The position numbers and the translations under genes were made by a program. A stretch of 64,000 bases of DNA. Source: Cerrena zonata (taxonomy: Eukaryota; Basidiomycota; Agaricomycetes; Polyporales; Cerrenaceae). Below are positions 1 to 8,751 of the stretch, piece after piece (position 1 is the first letter of the stretch; every line of letters begins with the position of its first letter). Below the pieces are notes generated by a model, which did no database searches, had not been told where the DNA came from, and saw only the letters and a program-made list of their open reading frames with translations. The DNA lies in the NCBI GenBank assembly GCA_038087015.1, contig JASBNA010000052.1:248001-312000 (forward strand). Reading direction: 5' to 3'.

Positions 1-281
1 ACTGGTTGGCTGTTATCCTTACCTTGGCTTTAATGTTATATGAAGAAAAAGTTGGTCACTTACCTTTCTGTAAGAATTTAACTTTGGCTCAATTAAATCC
101 AATGTACCATATCAAGGGTAAAAAGAAGAATGAATTATCTCAAAAGGAACAAGATGAATTATTTGAAAGGGTTAGAAACACTAACTTTGGTCAAGTTCCT
201 GATGAAGAAGATTCAGAAGCTGTTGAAAAAGTTGTTAGTGATTCTGCTAACGTTACCAGTACTGATAAAACTCATGTTTAA
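1..281 (+). CDS. C-terminal end of an unidentified membrane protein (partial)
   Basis: The frame is open from the left edge and ends in TAA at 279-281, so only the last ~92 residues are present. It begins with a hydrophobic run ending LALMLY, which looks like the last membrane segment. A polar, probably cytosolic tail follows, starting EEKVGHLPFCKNL, with a lysine-rich stretch (KGKKKN) and an acidic stretch (PDEEDSEA). This layout is typical of the last helix and tail of a transporter or other multi-span protein. I could not assign a family from the tail alone. It runs tail-to-tail with SEC5. Confidence 0.6.
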   Translation, partial: WLAVILTLALMLYEEKVGHLPFCKNLTLAQLNPMYHIKGKKKNELSQKEQDELFERVRNTNFGQVPDEEDSEAVEKVVSDSANVTSTDKTHV

Positions 282-635
282 GCTTATTAGTTCCTTTGCT
301 TGTTTGACGTTTAAAAAGTCGTATCTTGGGTACCTTTACCCTTCTACACACACATAAATATAATAAGATACTTCTTTTTGACAACTGACAGCATTGAATT
401 GATGCTTTTAAATTAATTTTTATTCTTTTTGAGGGGGATGTACTTCATTCTTACAATCTTGGGGGTCTTAATCTTTTACTTTTTATTTCTTATTCGTTAT
501 AGAGTCGGGTCGTTCATTTATTTTTAAGTTTTCTTTCGTGTCTTAATATTTATATGGGTCTTATCTTTTTATCTTATAATTAACGGGTTTATTTTATTAA
601 TATTTATTGTAAGTCTAATCATCAATCATCATAAG
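282..635. other. Convergent 3' intergenic region, nothing recognised
   Basis: This AT- and T-rich spacer lies between two convergent genes. It presumably holds both 3' UTRs and polyadenylation signals. I see no ORF, RNA gene or repeat in it. Confidence 0.5.
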
Positions 636-3590
636 CTACTTATTAAACTCAAATTCATTCTCACTGTTTTTCAAACCTTCGTTCAAAACAGATTCAAAAT
701 CTCGTTGTGAATATATCGGATTACCTTCAATTTCTTCAATTTCTTTATTTAAGATTGTAATCAAATTCATACAATAATCATTCAAACGGAATATTTCACT
801 AGGATCAAAAACTTCAACAAAGAAATAAACATCTAATTTTAAATTCCCGTATTCCTTGAATCCTTCATTTTGCTTTAAATCTCTTAAATTGTTTAAAAAA
901 CTATTGAGGAAAAAAGTTTGCAATTCATTAATCATATTTTGAAATATTTCAACTCCAGTTAATGGTTTAACTATATGGATTAATTTTATAAAATGAATTA
1001 AAATTTCATATATAAATCCATCGATCTTTAATTTAAATTTATTGGAACTTACGTATTTACCATTTATCTTATTAAAATGTTTGAAAACTTTGGTTTGAAT
1101 CCATTCTTTTTCTTTCATTAATACATCGTCGAAAATCGTTAATGATGCCTTATCAATGTCCGAATATAACTTCAATGTTTGATTCAGTAAATCTTTTTTG
1201 AACAATAAATCATACTTCTTAATGATTCTTGGATAAATGAAATTTGATAACAAGTCGAAATTGTTCATGGTCAATATTTTGAATATTTCGTGTTCCAAGT
1301 TATTATTAACATCAACACTTTCTGAAGTATTCTTTGAAATAATTGTATTCTTCTCTTTCTCTAAGTTATACTTCTTCATAAGTGAGTCAATTAAAACATT
1401 CATACTTCTCATAAATTGAATTTCAATACTAACCAAAATTCTTTTATTCGGGTGACTTGCAACGATCCTTACCTTTTCTGTTGTAGTGGCATCCACTTTT
1501 TTATCAAATACTAATTGAGATAACTTGGTTAATATATATGTTTCATAACTTTCCAAAACTCTCATTGTTTTCGTATATATTGATTTCGAATCTTTGGTTT
1601 GATATACTTCATAGTTATCATTTATTTTTTCCCAATTCTCTAAATCATAAAATTGTGAACAATCATTAACCCAAGTCGAACAACAAGCTTCTAATATTTT
1701 TTGATCGATCAAGTTAGAGTAATCTCTTAATTTATGAACAAATTTATTGGTATCAACATTCTTCGAAGTATTACCAATTATAACAATGTTTTCACCTATT
1801 CTGGTTAACCAAAGGTCAATTTTTTTAGAAATATTAGTCAAATAAAAAACGGTTGATAACGAGTTAGTGTAATAAGGCAAAAAGTGTGTGTAATTTTCAG
1901 GTAATGAAGTCATTTGATCAACCAATTCATTGTTATTAAAAATTTTAACTAATCTTGAAGTTGAATCTTTCATTAAACTCAAAAATAAATCTCTTATTTT
2001 ACCATCGGGATCGATATTGAACCCGTTTTCAACCCGAGTATAATGTAAGTAATTATTGACAAACTTATCAATATTTTTAAGAAAAACATCATTTAAATAA
2101 TTCATATAATTGATTAATATTAACCAAGTTTCATTAATAATGGACAAATCTAAATTATCACTGCTTTCGAAACTTTCAATAACCAAATTTTCTCTCTGTT
2201 CTTTACTTGGTGCACTCGTGGTAGTGAAAGAAGTTTTAAGAATTTCTTCGATTGATATATACTTTTCATTAATATATCTCATAAATGAACCATTTTCTCT
2301 ATGATCAACTAGTGATCCAATGTAATCCAACAATTTTCTTTGCATCATTGTGAATTTTGCATCGAACTTATTATTTTGATAGTCTAAATCTTTTGATAAA
2401 GTGTTTAATTGAACTACCAAAAATTCATGAATTGGATTTTTAGTTGAGCCTTCATTATCTAATTGATAGACAGTATCAACGAATGATATGAATTTTTCAC
2501 TAGTATTTTTGTCGTTATTGTTTTCATCGCCCAAGCCAACTTCATGATCCATAGTAATAAGTTCTTGGTAAATCTTTTTCCTGTATTCATTAATTATATT
2601 ATCAACTTCATTGAAAATTCTTGATAATGCATTTGTGCATACAATGTGTTCAATTTCCAAATCCTTTAATCGATTAGCATCTTTTATAGGGTCTAGAGAA
2701 TCCAAGGCTCTTTGATACCTTCTTGACTTAGACTCCATCAATTCATCCTTTTCTTTTAAGAATCGATGGTAATCATCGATAAATTGATTATGATTATTAG
2801 ATGAAATATATTTTAATAAATTATTTGGTAAATCAAAGAAAAACTTGTTGTCCTTGATGAAATCAATCAACTTCAGAATTTTCAATTCCTTCAATGAATG
2901 TTCTTCTATAGGTCTCATCATCAAGTCGGAGGCAATTTGTAAATTACTTAAAGATTCTTCTAATTCACTTGATAAGGAATCATTTTTAACATTTGTTTTA
3001 TGTCTCGAGGGATTGAAAACTTTACTTTTATCTCTCTCTTGTTGAGTATGACTTTTTGAATTTTTAAAATTAACCAAAACATTATCAATCGCTTGTTTGC
3101 TATTAATAAAATTTATAAAATTATCATTAATGACTGATTTTAATTCACTAGTTTGATTTTCAATATTTCTTTCTAAGAAACTTAATGAAACATTTAAATC
3201 ATCGATTGATGAGTTTTCATGGATTATTGATAAATACTGTTTTGAATCAAACTGTTTCGAGTTTATCAAAAATTTACTCAAATTTGGATCATGAATTGAT
3301 GAAATAATATTACGATCAAGCAATTCTTTAACAATATTCTTGGGTCTTTTACTCAATGGATCATAATAGTCGTCATCGTTGTTATCGTATGTATTGGTCA
3401 TATTCAAATTGTCATTAATGATTTGATTTAATATATTAAATTGTTCATCGGTTGATTTATCATTCAATTCATCAATGTCAAAGAGATCATGGTCCAGCAG
3501 TAAATTCAAATCATTTACCGAATTGAGGTTCAATGAATCAAGACTGTAGAATGACAACAACGTCTGGTCCAGGTCATCATAGTTAATCAT
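636..3590 (-). CDS. SEC5: Exocyst complex component Sec5
   Basis: A 984-residue protein, close to the ~970 residues of S. cerevisiae Sec5. Sec5 is a subunit of the exocyst, the plasma-membrane tethering complex for post-Golgi secretory vesicles. After an acidic N-terminus (~1-85) comes a Sec5-type block (~85-190) with KRPKNIVKELLDR, a DPNLSKFLINSKQF stretch and a predicted helical region, followed by a long alpha-helical body rich in short coiled-coil-like segments, as expected for the CATCHR rod fold. I place the start at the ATG whose first base is 3590. The frame is open a little further upstream but only from a GTG at 3662. The assignment rests on the N-terminal block and the length; the body is divergent. 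Confidence 0.8.
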   Translation of the reverse strand: MINYDDLDQTLLSFYSLDSLNLNSVNDLNLLLDHDLFDIDELNDKSTDEQFNILNQIINDNLNMTNTYDNNDDDYYDPLSKRPKNIVKELLDRNIISSIHDPNLSKFLINSKQFDSKQYLSIIHENSSIDDLNVSLSFLERNIENQTSELKSVINDNFINFINSKQAIDNVLVNFKNSKSHTQQERDKSKVFNPSRHKTNVKNDSLSSELEESLSNLQIASDLMMRPIEEHSLKELKILKLIDFIKDNKFFFDLPNNLLKYISSNNHNQFIDDYHRFLKEKDELMESKSRRYQRALDSLDPIKDANRLKDLEIEHIVCTNALSRIFNEVDNIINEYRKKIYQELITMDHEVGLGDENNNDKNTSEKFISFVDTVYQLDNEGSTKNPIHEFLVVQLNTLSKDLDYQNNKFDAKFTMMQRKLLDYIGSLVDHRENGSFMRYINEKYISIEEILKTSFTTTSAPSKEQRENLVIESFESSDNLDLSIINETWLILINYMNYLNDVFLKNIDKFVNNYLHYTRVENGFNIDPDGKIRDLFLSLMKDSTSRLVKIFNNNELVDQMTSLPENYTHFLPYYTNSLSTVFYLTNISKKIDLWLTRIGENIVIIGNTSKNVDTNKFVHKLRDYSNLIDQKILEACCSTWVNDCSQFYDLENWEKINDNYEVYQTKDSKSIYTKTMRVLESYETYILTKLSQLVFDKKVDATTTEKVRIVASHPNKRILVSIEIQFMRSMNVLIDSLMKKYNLEKEKNTIISKNTSESVDVNNNLEHEIFKILTMNNFDLLSNFIYPRIIKKYDLLFKKDLLNQTLKLYSDIDKASLTIFDDVLMKEKEWIQTKVFKHFNKINGKYVSSNKFKLKIDGFIYEILIHFIKLIHIVKPLTGVEIFQNMINELQTFFLNSFLNNLRDLKQNEGFKEYGNLKLDVYFFVEVFDPSEIFRLNDYCMNLITILNKEIEEIEGNPIYSQRDFESVLNEGLKNSENEFEFNK

Positions 3591-3840
3591 TGTGCAAAGT
3601 TTTGCTAATAAAGAAGTATTTGTTGTTATGATGGAGTTTTTCGAGTTGATTTGATACCGCACTCAAGTATTAAATTTTTTTTTTCAACAACTGCAAAAAA
3701 GGGCCCCATTGGTAAGTTTTATAATAAAATGACTACAGCGAAGAGACTATATGGTATAATAAAGAGTAAATTGAGCTGGTTTAGGTTTTTGGTATGTATT
3801 AGTTATTTAAATATTTGAAATAGTGGTGAAAATAAAAGAA

Positions 3841-5790
3841 TTATCTCCATAAACTATACTCTTGATGTTGAGCATCTTGATCGTTAACGCTGGCCGAGAC
3901 AGCAGCAACCGCAGCATTCGCAATCGATGTTGCTTCATCATCGATTATTGAATCTTTATTATTAATTTTTTTAGAGTCATCATTTTCAACTTTAATTTCA
4001 TCTTTAACTTGAGGATTATTTAAGTTGAAATCATTAGTAACGTTTTCAATTTGGCGATCTAATTGATCGTTTAAATTTGAAGCTTGATCATTTTCAACCA
4101 AGGAGTTGTTGTATAAATGGTTGATTAATTTATCGAGTAATTGATCCAAGGGTAAGTTTTTATGATCTTTAATTGCCGACTTAATTTTATCAAACCAAAT
4201 TATTAAATCATTTGAACTGAATATGATATTATCATTTAATTTTTTATCGGATTTGATTGCTTGATTAAAATTGGAGAAGACCGAGTCCCAATTAATCTGT
4301 TGAATATTTTGAAAATTTAAGTTTTGTAAATTGGTTAATAACCAAAGTTTGGTTGAATTGTTCATTAATTGAATTCTTTGGATTGTTTCTCTTTTCATTA
4401 ATTTATTCCATTTATAACGACATTGAATTCTTGATCTTTGGCCATTCATTTTTTCACTGACTAAAGTCCAGTTAATTGGTATTGGGTGGCCTCTAAAATT
4501 TGAAATCATTTCAACAACAATATCTTTTAACTTAGTTTCTTCATCAATTGACCATTTATTCAAAGCTCTATTTTGACCACACTTGACATAATTTCTCCAA
4601 CGATCTCTACAATCTTCGGGCATTCTGTTCATAATTTCTCCAATTTCTTTCCAATTACCAATTTTAGTTGTGGCCAATTCATTTAATATTTCATCATCTT
4701 TAACTGACCACTTCGCTCTCACTTGGAAAATATGGTATTGTCTCTTAACATGTTTATAAACTGAAGCTCTTGATCTATAAGGTAAAACTCTTGTTAAAGA
4801 TTCCCAAAAATTATCTTTTGTTCTTTCATTTGACCAAACTCTATTACAAACATCTTGTCTTGATAATTTATTTAAATGACAATATCCAGCAACAAAATGA
4901 TCCACCGCATTGATTTCTTCTTGTGAAAATGGTCTTGGACCAGTCGAATTATCAATGGAAGAATTGAACCAATTACATGCCTTTTCGCTTGCTTCTTGAA
5001 TTAATGATTCAATCGAGGTGTTTTCATTAAATTTTGGTTTTGGAATGGAAGGCTTAACTTTTTTATTCAAAGGTTTCTTTGTTCTTTTATTTGATAACGA
5101 TGATGCTGCTTGAGCTAATTGATTTATTGCTGATATTGATTCATTATTCGGATGTTGTTGTAATGAGTTTGATGCAGCCATTAATACTTGATGGGCTTGA
5201 TTGGGTGGTAAATTACTTAATTCGGATGATCCTAAATGCTTGGCTAACTCTCCTGCTCCCATTATAGCTGCTTGAACTAATTGATCATGTTCATGATTTT
5301 CTGTTGTTGTACCGGTTGTTGTTGTTGTTGTAGGGTTGGTTTCATTTGAATTTAAGTTAGATAGTTCTGGATCAATATCAGTATGAACCCTCTTCCTTTT
5401 CTTCTTGGGCGTTGTCTTTGTTGATAAATCATAAGAATCAAAAATGGAATCATTTGGATTTGCAACTTCATCTGCTAAAAATTTATCCCATTGATATTCT
5501 GAAAGATTTGAAATAACATCGTCATTTCTCTTTGTCTTCCGATTCTTACCATCGGTGTCAAGAGTTCCTCCAACAAACCTCATAACTGCAGCTTCCACTG
5601 CATCAGTTATTTGTTGATTTGTTTTATCATCATCGGTTGTTTCATGATTTTCATGATTTTGATGATTAATATATTGTTCATAATTAATATCCGATAAATG
5701 GTTTTCCTCTAAATCCTCTTCTTTCTGTAATTTAGTCCCTAACTGAAGTAATGCTTGAGCTCCTCCGATCTCCAGTTGGTCTTCATTCAT
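3841..5790 (-). CDS. REB1: Reb1-like Myb-domain DNA-binding protein
   Basis: 649 residues. The N-terminal ~270 are low complexity and acidic/Asn/Thr-rich, with a basic stretch KKKRKR near residue 133. Residues ~295-470 hold the Reb1-type DNA-binding region: a pre-Myb block (FVAGYCHLNKLSRQDVCNR) followed by Myb/SANT repeats with characteristic tryptophans, e.g. KWSVKDDEIL...NWKEIGEIM...CRDRWRNYV and KWSIDEETKLKDIV...NWTLVSEKM...QCRYKWNKL. Reb1 family proteins bind rDNA terminator/enhancer and Pol II promoters, exclude nucleosomes and stop transcription by roadblock. The C-terminal ~150 residues are acidic and disordered with an Ala-rich segment. The ATG at 5790 is the only sensible start. Divergent from the secreted-protein gene at 6319. 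Confidence 0.88.
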   Translation of the reverse strand: MNEDQLEIGGAQALLQLGTKLQKEEDLEENHLSDINYEQYINHQNHENHETTDDDKTNQQITDAVEAAVMRFVGGTLDTDGKNRKTKRNDDVISNLSEYQWDKFLADEVANPNDSIFDSYDLSTKTTPKKKRKRVHTDIDPELSNLNSNETNPTTTTTTGTTTENHEHDQLVQAAIMGAGELAKHLGSSELSNLPPNQAHQVLMAASNSLQQHPNNESISAINQLAQAASSLSNKRTKKPLNKKVKPSIPKPKFNENTSIESLIQEASEKACNWFNSSIDNSTGPRPFSQEEINAVDHFVAGYCHLNKLSRQDVCNRVWSNERTKDNFWESLTRVLPYRSRASVYKHVKRQYHIFQVRAKWSVKDDEILNELATTKIGNWKEIGEIMNRMPEDCRDRWRNYVKCGQNRALNKWSIDEETKLKDIVVEMISNFRGHPIPINWTLVSEKMNGQRSRIQCRYKWNKLMKRETIQRIQLMNNSTKLWLLTNLQNLNFQNIQQINWDSVFSNFNQAIKSDKKLNDNIIFSSNDLIIWFDKIKSAIKDHKNLPLDQLLDKLINHLYNNSLVENDQASNLNDQLDRQIENVTNDFNLNNPQVKDEIKVENDDSKKINNKDSIIDDEATSIANAAVAAVSASVNDQDAQHQEYSLWR

Positions 5791-6318
5791 TTTGCAACTA
5801 TTAAAAGGTTACCCGGTATATTTAATGTTGTAGAAGTAGGGTAACTTTATCTCATCAATTTTTTATATGTTTAATTAACCTGTATAAAATACGTAAGCTG
5901 TAAATATCTGGTGTTCAATCTGTAATATTGCTGTGCTAACATGCACATGTTGAAATTCAACCTGCAGTTTTGTAACATGCAAATATCTCCTTTGTAAGCT
6001 GTAATGTTTGTATGCACGGGTGTTTGACTGCATACTTACTACTTAATACTTATGCTTAATACTTAATACTTACTACTTGGTACTTATGCTTAATACTTAA
6101 CTAATACTTAACTAATACTTACTTAGTATCGCTGCTTGGTAATCAGTGTCCAAGATTCAATGCTTACTTAAATAATACTTACTTTTTTCTGCCCACTTAT
6201 ACTCAACTTACTGCAAATTAAGCATAACCGATTTATTTAAATATGCTAGCTAAAAGAATACCCTATACGTATAAATACAGAACATATGGTAGCACTCCCT
6301 CTTCCAACCACCAACACA
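5791..6318. promoter_or_regulatory. Divergent promoter region between REB1 and a small secreted-protein gene
   Basis: AT-rich spacer of 528 bp. It holds a run of degenerate TACTTA repeats (6032-6130, listed separately) and a TATA-like TATAAATA at about 6270-6277. That TATA box is ~45 bp before the ATG at 6319 and only ~10 bp before the in-frame ATG at 6286. This spacing is the main reason for preferring the later start. Confidence 0.5.
6032..6130. repeat. Degenerate TACTTA-type tandem repeat
   Basis: About a dozen copies of the 5-9 bp words TACTTA / TAATACTTA / TACTTATGCT occur head to tail with small variations. The run lies upstream of the secreted-protein gene. A related TACTTA-rich repeat occurs at about 54.25 kb. 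Confidence 0.7.
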
Positions 6319-6822
6319 ATGAAAACACCCGTTCTCTTAACTTTGTTTGCCCTCGCTAACAGCTATCCAGTGTCAAAGTCAGAAGATTTCTACCTTGCAG
6401 CCTACCAGCCAAATAACTTGCTACAAGCAAGCTTGGAAATCCTCAAGGAAAGCCCTCACAACATTGTGGTTGACCCCAGTACCGAAGATAGAATCGAAGG
6501 ATTCGTTGGCCCGGACTTGAAGGTCAATCTCACCAACAGCCAACAACTTACAGTCAACAATGAAGGCAGATTGGTTTACTCCAACACCTCCAACACAAGC
6601 TTCAGGGTATACCGAGACCGTCTCCAGTACTTCCAGGGAACCCAGTGGAGTGGCGACTGGGTTATTTGCTATCCCAATAACTCACTGGAGATTGGTTATG
6701 TTTACGATAATCTTGATGAAAACAGGGTATATTTACGTACAAAACCAGTTATTTTGAGACCGTATTCTCTGAATGGCCACGGCATGATCCCAAGCTATCC
6801 GCTTCCTCTTTCCTTGGTCTAA
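6319..6822 (+). CDS. Small secreted protein, function unknown
   Basis: 167 residues from the ATG at 6319, starting MKTPVLLTLFALANSYPVSK. This is a good signal peptide with likely cleavage near residue 15-20. An upstream in-frame ATG (6286) would add 11 residues before the hydrophobic core and lies almost on top of the TATA box, so I prefer 6319. The mature part contains several N-glycosylation sequons (NLT, NTS twice, NNS) and no obvious membrane segment or GPI signal. Fungal ~20 kDa extracellular proteins with a signal peptide and a beta-rich body (many alternating hydrophobics, e.g. SGDWVICYP) look like this, but I recognise no domain. GC content and codon choice (CTC, AAC, CAG) are higher and more balanced than in the neighbours, suggesting high expression or a different origin. 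Confidence 0.7.
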   Translation: MKTPVLLTLFALANSYPVSKSEDFYLAAYQPNNLLQASLEILKESPHNIVVDPSTEDRIEGFVGPDLKVNLTNSQQLTVNNEGRLVYSNTSNTSFRVYRDRLQYFQGTQWSGDWVICYPNNSLEIGYVYDNLDENRVYLRTKPVILRPYSLNGHGMIPSYPLPLSLV

Positions 6823-7120
6823 TAAGTGGGATCCATGCCTCTTTTCTATATAATTTTGCAGTAATAAATCAATCAAGGAGGAAAAATCCTGCACAGTGCG
6901 ATGGTGTAGTATTAATTTTTTATTTGTTGTTCTTTTTCTATTTACAAACTAACTACTTATCACGATCACGTTTGAGTACGATACCAAGTGAATAGGTTTA
7001 GAAACGATTGAAACGATATATTGAATTTAAGAAATAGGATATTTTTTTTTTTGATTTGGGAAAAAAGGGGACAAACTCAAGTATTTGATAGAAAGAAAGA
7101 AAGAAGGAAAGAAAGAGATC

Positions 7121-8284
7121 ATGAGTCTGCTTAGGGATTTGAGTAAATTACCAAGAAATGTGTTAGAGGAACGGTTTATTGAATTGGAGCAGATGTTGAC
7201 CGATTTCCAGGAATCATCGAAAGATTTGGAAAAAGCATTAGAAGATGAGTTAACGATTCAGGAAGAAACCAATGAAAAATTGATTCAAACTATAAAACTG
7301 AAGGATTATGATATAAAGAAGGAAAAAGTTAAGAATTTAAACTTGAATAACGAATTGAATAAAGTGCAGAACGATGTAATTAGTCAAAAGAAGCATTATG
7401 AAGAACAAATTAACAATTTGAAATCGAGTTTGGTGTCAATTGAAATATCAAATGATTATATGGAATCAAATGATCGAGTATTACAATCGAAATTAGAATA
7501 TTCTAATCAATTTAATAATGAGTTGTTAGAAAAACTAGCAATAATAGAAAATGATTTGGAATTAGAAAAAAATAAAAATATTGAAAATCAACTATTGAAA
7601 ACAAATTATGAAAATAAAATTAAAGATTTAAAAAATCAAAAAGCGTTTTTAGAATCAAGATTATCTAATTATATTGACATTGATTCTGATGATTCTGATG
7701 ATTTTGATAGTACGGTATTGAGTATGAAGGAAGTATTATCAAATGGACCACCAATTAATATTGTTCCAAGAACAGTATCATTACAAAAATGTCATGATTT
7801 AACCAATAATTTTAATATACTCAATGAAAAATTACAAAATTGGAATTTATCGTTATACGGTGATAAATTAAAATCAAATCCAACTACTCAAATTACAACA
7901 AATGATGATATAAACCATTCTAAAAAACTTTCAAAAATATCTCCTTCTCCTTCAATGCTTAATCTCTCAATTAATGATTATGATGATGATGATGATACTA
8001 CAAATAGTCCTACCAAATATAAATCTTCAAATTCAATTAGTTCTTTTTCAACTTCTCCAATTTCTTCTTCTTCTTCTTCCTCTTTAAATCATTCTTTCAA
8101 AAAATCTCTTTCTTATCCTCATTCTCAAACTAATCATTCTGCTCATTATAAAAGAAAATCAATCAAAGGTCCGGTAAATTTAGATACTATCGAAGGTTCC
8201 CCCAATAATGTTAAAATTAAAGATTCTAAAATAAATTCAAATGGCAAAAAGGGTTTATTTAGTCCTTTAAAATCTTTAGTTTAA
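7121..8284 (+). CDS. NudE/NDEL1-like coiled-coil protein, dynein regulator
   Basis: 387 residues from the ATG at 7121; the frame extends upstream only to a TTG. Residues ~5-195 are almost continuous coiled coil with NudE-family features: an ERFIELEQMLTDFQESSKDLE segment, then EDELTIQEETNEKL and further on LESRL. The C-terminal half is Ser/Asn-rich and probably disordered, with a short acidic DSDDSDDFDS stretch and a DDDDD run. NudE proteins bind Lis1 (Pac1) and dynein and act in nuclear migration and spindle positioning; the budding-yeast member is Ndl1, which is shorter. Assignment is by coiled-coil pattern and weak motif similarity, so another coiled-coil protein is possible. Confidence 0.62.
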   Translation: MSLLRDLSKLPRNVLEERFIELEQMLTDFQESSKDLEKALEDELTIQEETNEKLIQTIKLKDYDIKKEKVKNLNLNNELNKVQNDVISQKKHYEEQINNLKSSLVSIEISNDYMESNDRVLQSKLEYSNQFNNELLEKLAIIENDLELEKNKNIENQLLKTNYENKIKDLKNQKAFLESRLSNYIDIDSDDSDDFDSTVLSMKEVLSNGPPINIVPRTVSLQKCHDLTNNFNILNEKLQNWNLSLYGDKLKSNPTTQITTNDDINHSKKLSKISPSPSMLNLSINDYDDDDDTTNSPTKYKSSNSISSFSTSPISSSSSSSLNHSFKKSLSYPHSQTNHSAHYKRKSIKGPVNLDTIEGSPNNVKIKDSKINSNGKKGLFSPLKSLV

Positions 8285-8751
8285 TTGCATCTTTATTTCT
8301 GTGTGCATCTTTATTTCTATTTGCATCTTGTATTATTAGTCTTTGCTATAGCATTCAATAAATAGCATCTCCTTCTGTACCTTCTGTAACTATACATTCA
8401 CCTACTACTCTATATTTACCCTTCCTGTCTATATAAATTTCCTTTTCTATCTATCTTTACTCAATTTCTATTTAATTTTTGAAGTATATAAGTTATATAG
8501 AGTATAAGTATAAATAAGTCTAGTATAAGTATAAATAAGTCTAGTATAAGTATAAATAAGTCTAGTATAAGTATAAATAAGTCTAGTATAAGTATAAATA
8601 AGTCTAGTATAAGTATAGATAAGTCTAGTATAAGTATAAAAGGTAAGTAGTGAAAATGTCGCGGTGCACTAAAAACGATTTGGTGTTCAAAGTTGTTTAT
8701 TTTTACCGCCAACTCTTCTTCAAAGAACAATTATACTTCATTCGTTAAAAC
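8285..8751. other. Intergenic region with a minisatellite
   Basis: Spacer between the NudE-like gene and LAA1. The first half is pyrimidine-rich with repeats of TTTATTTCT and TGCATCT. The second half holds a 21-bp minisatellite (8499-8640). The last ~110 bp should be the core promoter and 5' UTR of LAA1. A minus-strand frame open through the minisatellite encodes only the repeated peptide LILDLFI and is not a gene. Confidence 0.6.
8499..8640. repeat. 21-bp minisatellite, ~6.7 copies
   Basis: The unit TAGTATAAGTATAAATAAGT plus C is repeated nearly perfectly about 6.7 times. The penultimate copy has a single change (AAATAAG to AGATAAG). It ends ~110 bp before the LAA1 start codon, so it sits in or next to that promoter. 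Confidence 0.93.

Noticed and set aside
8461..8730. Minus-strand ORF with repeated LILDLFI
   Set aside because: Artefact of the 21-bp minisatellite, whose length is a multiple of three.
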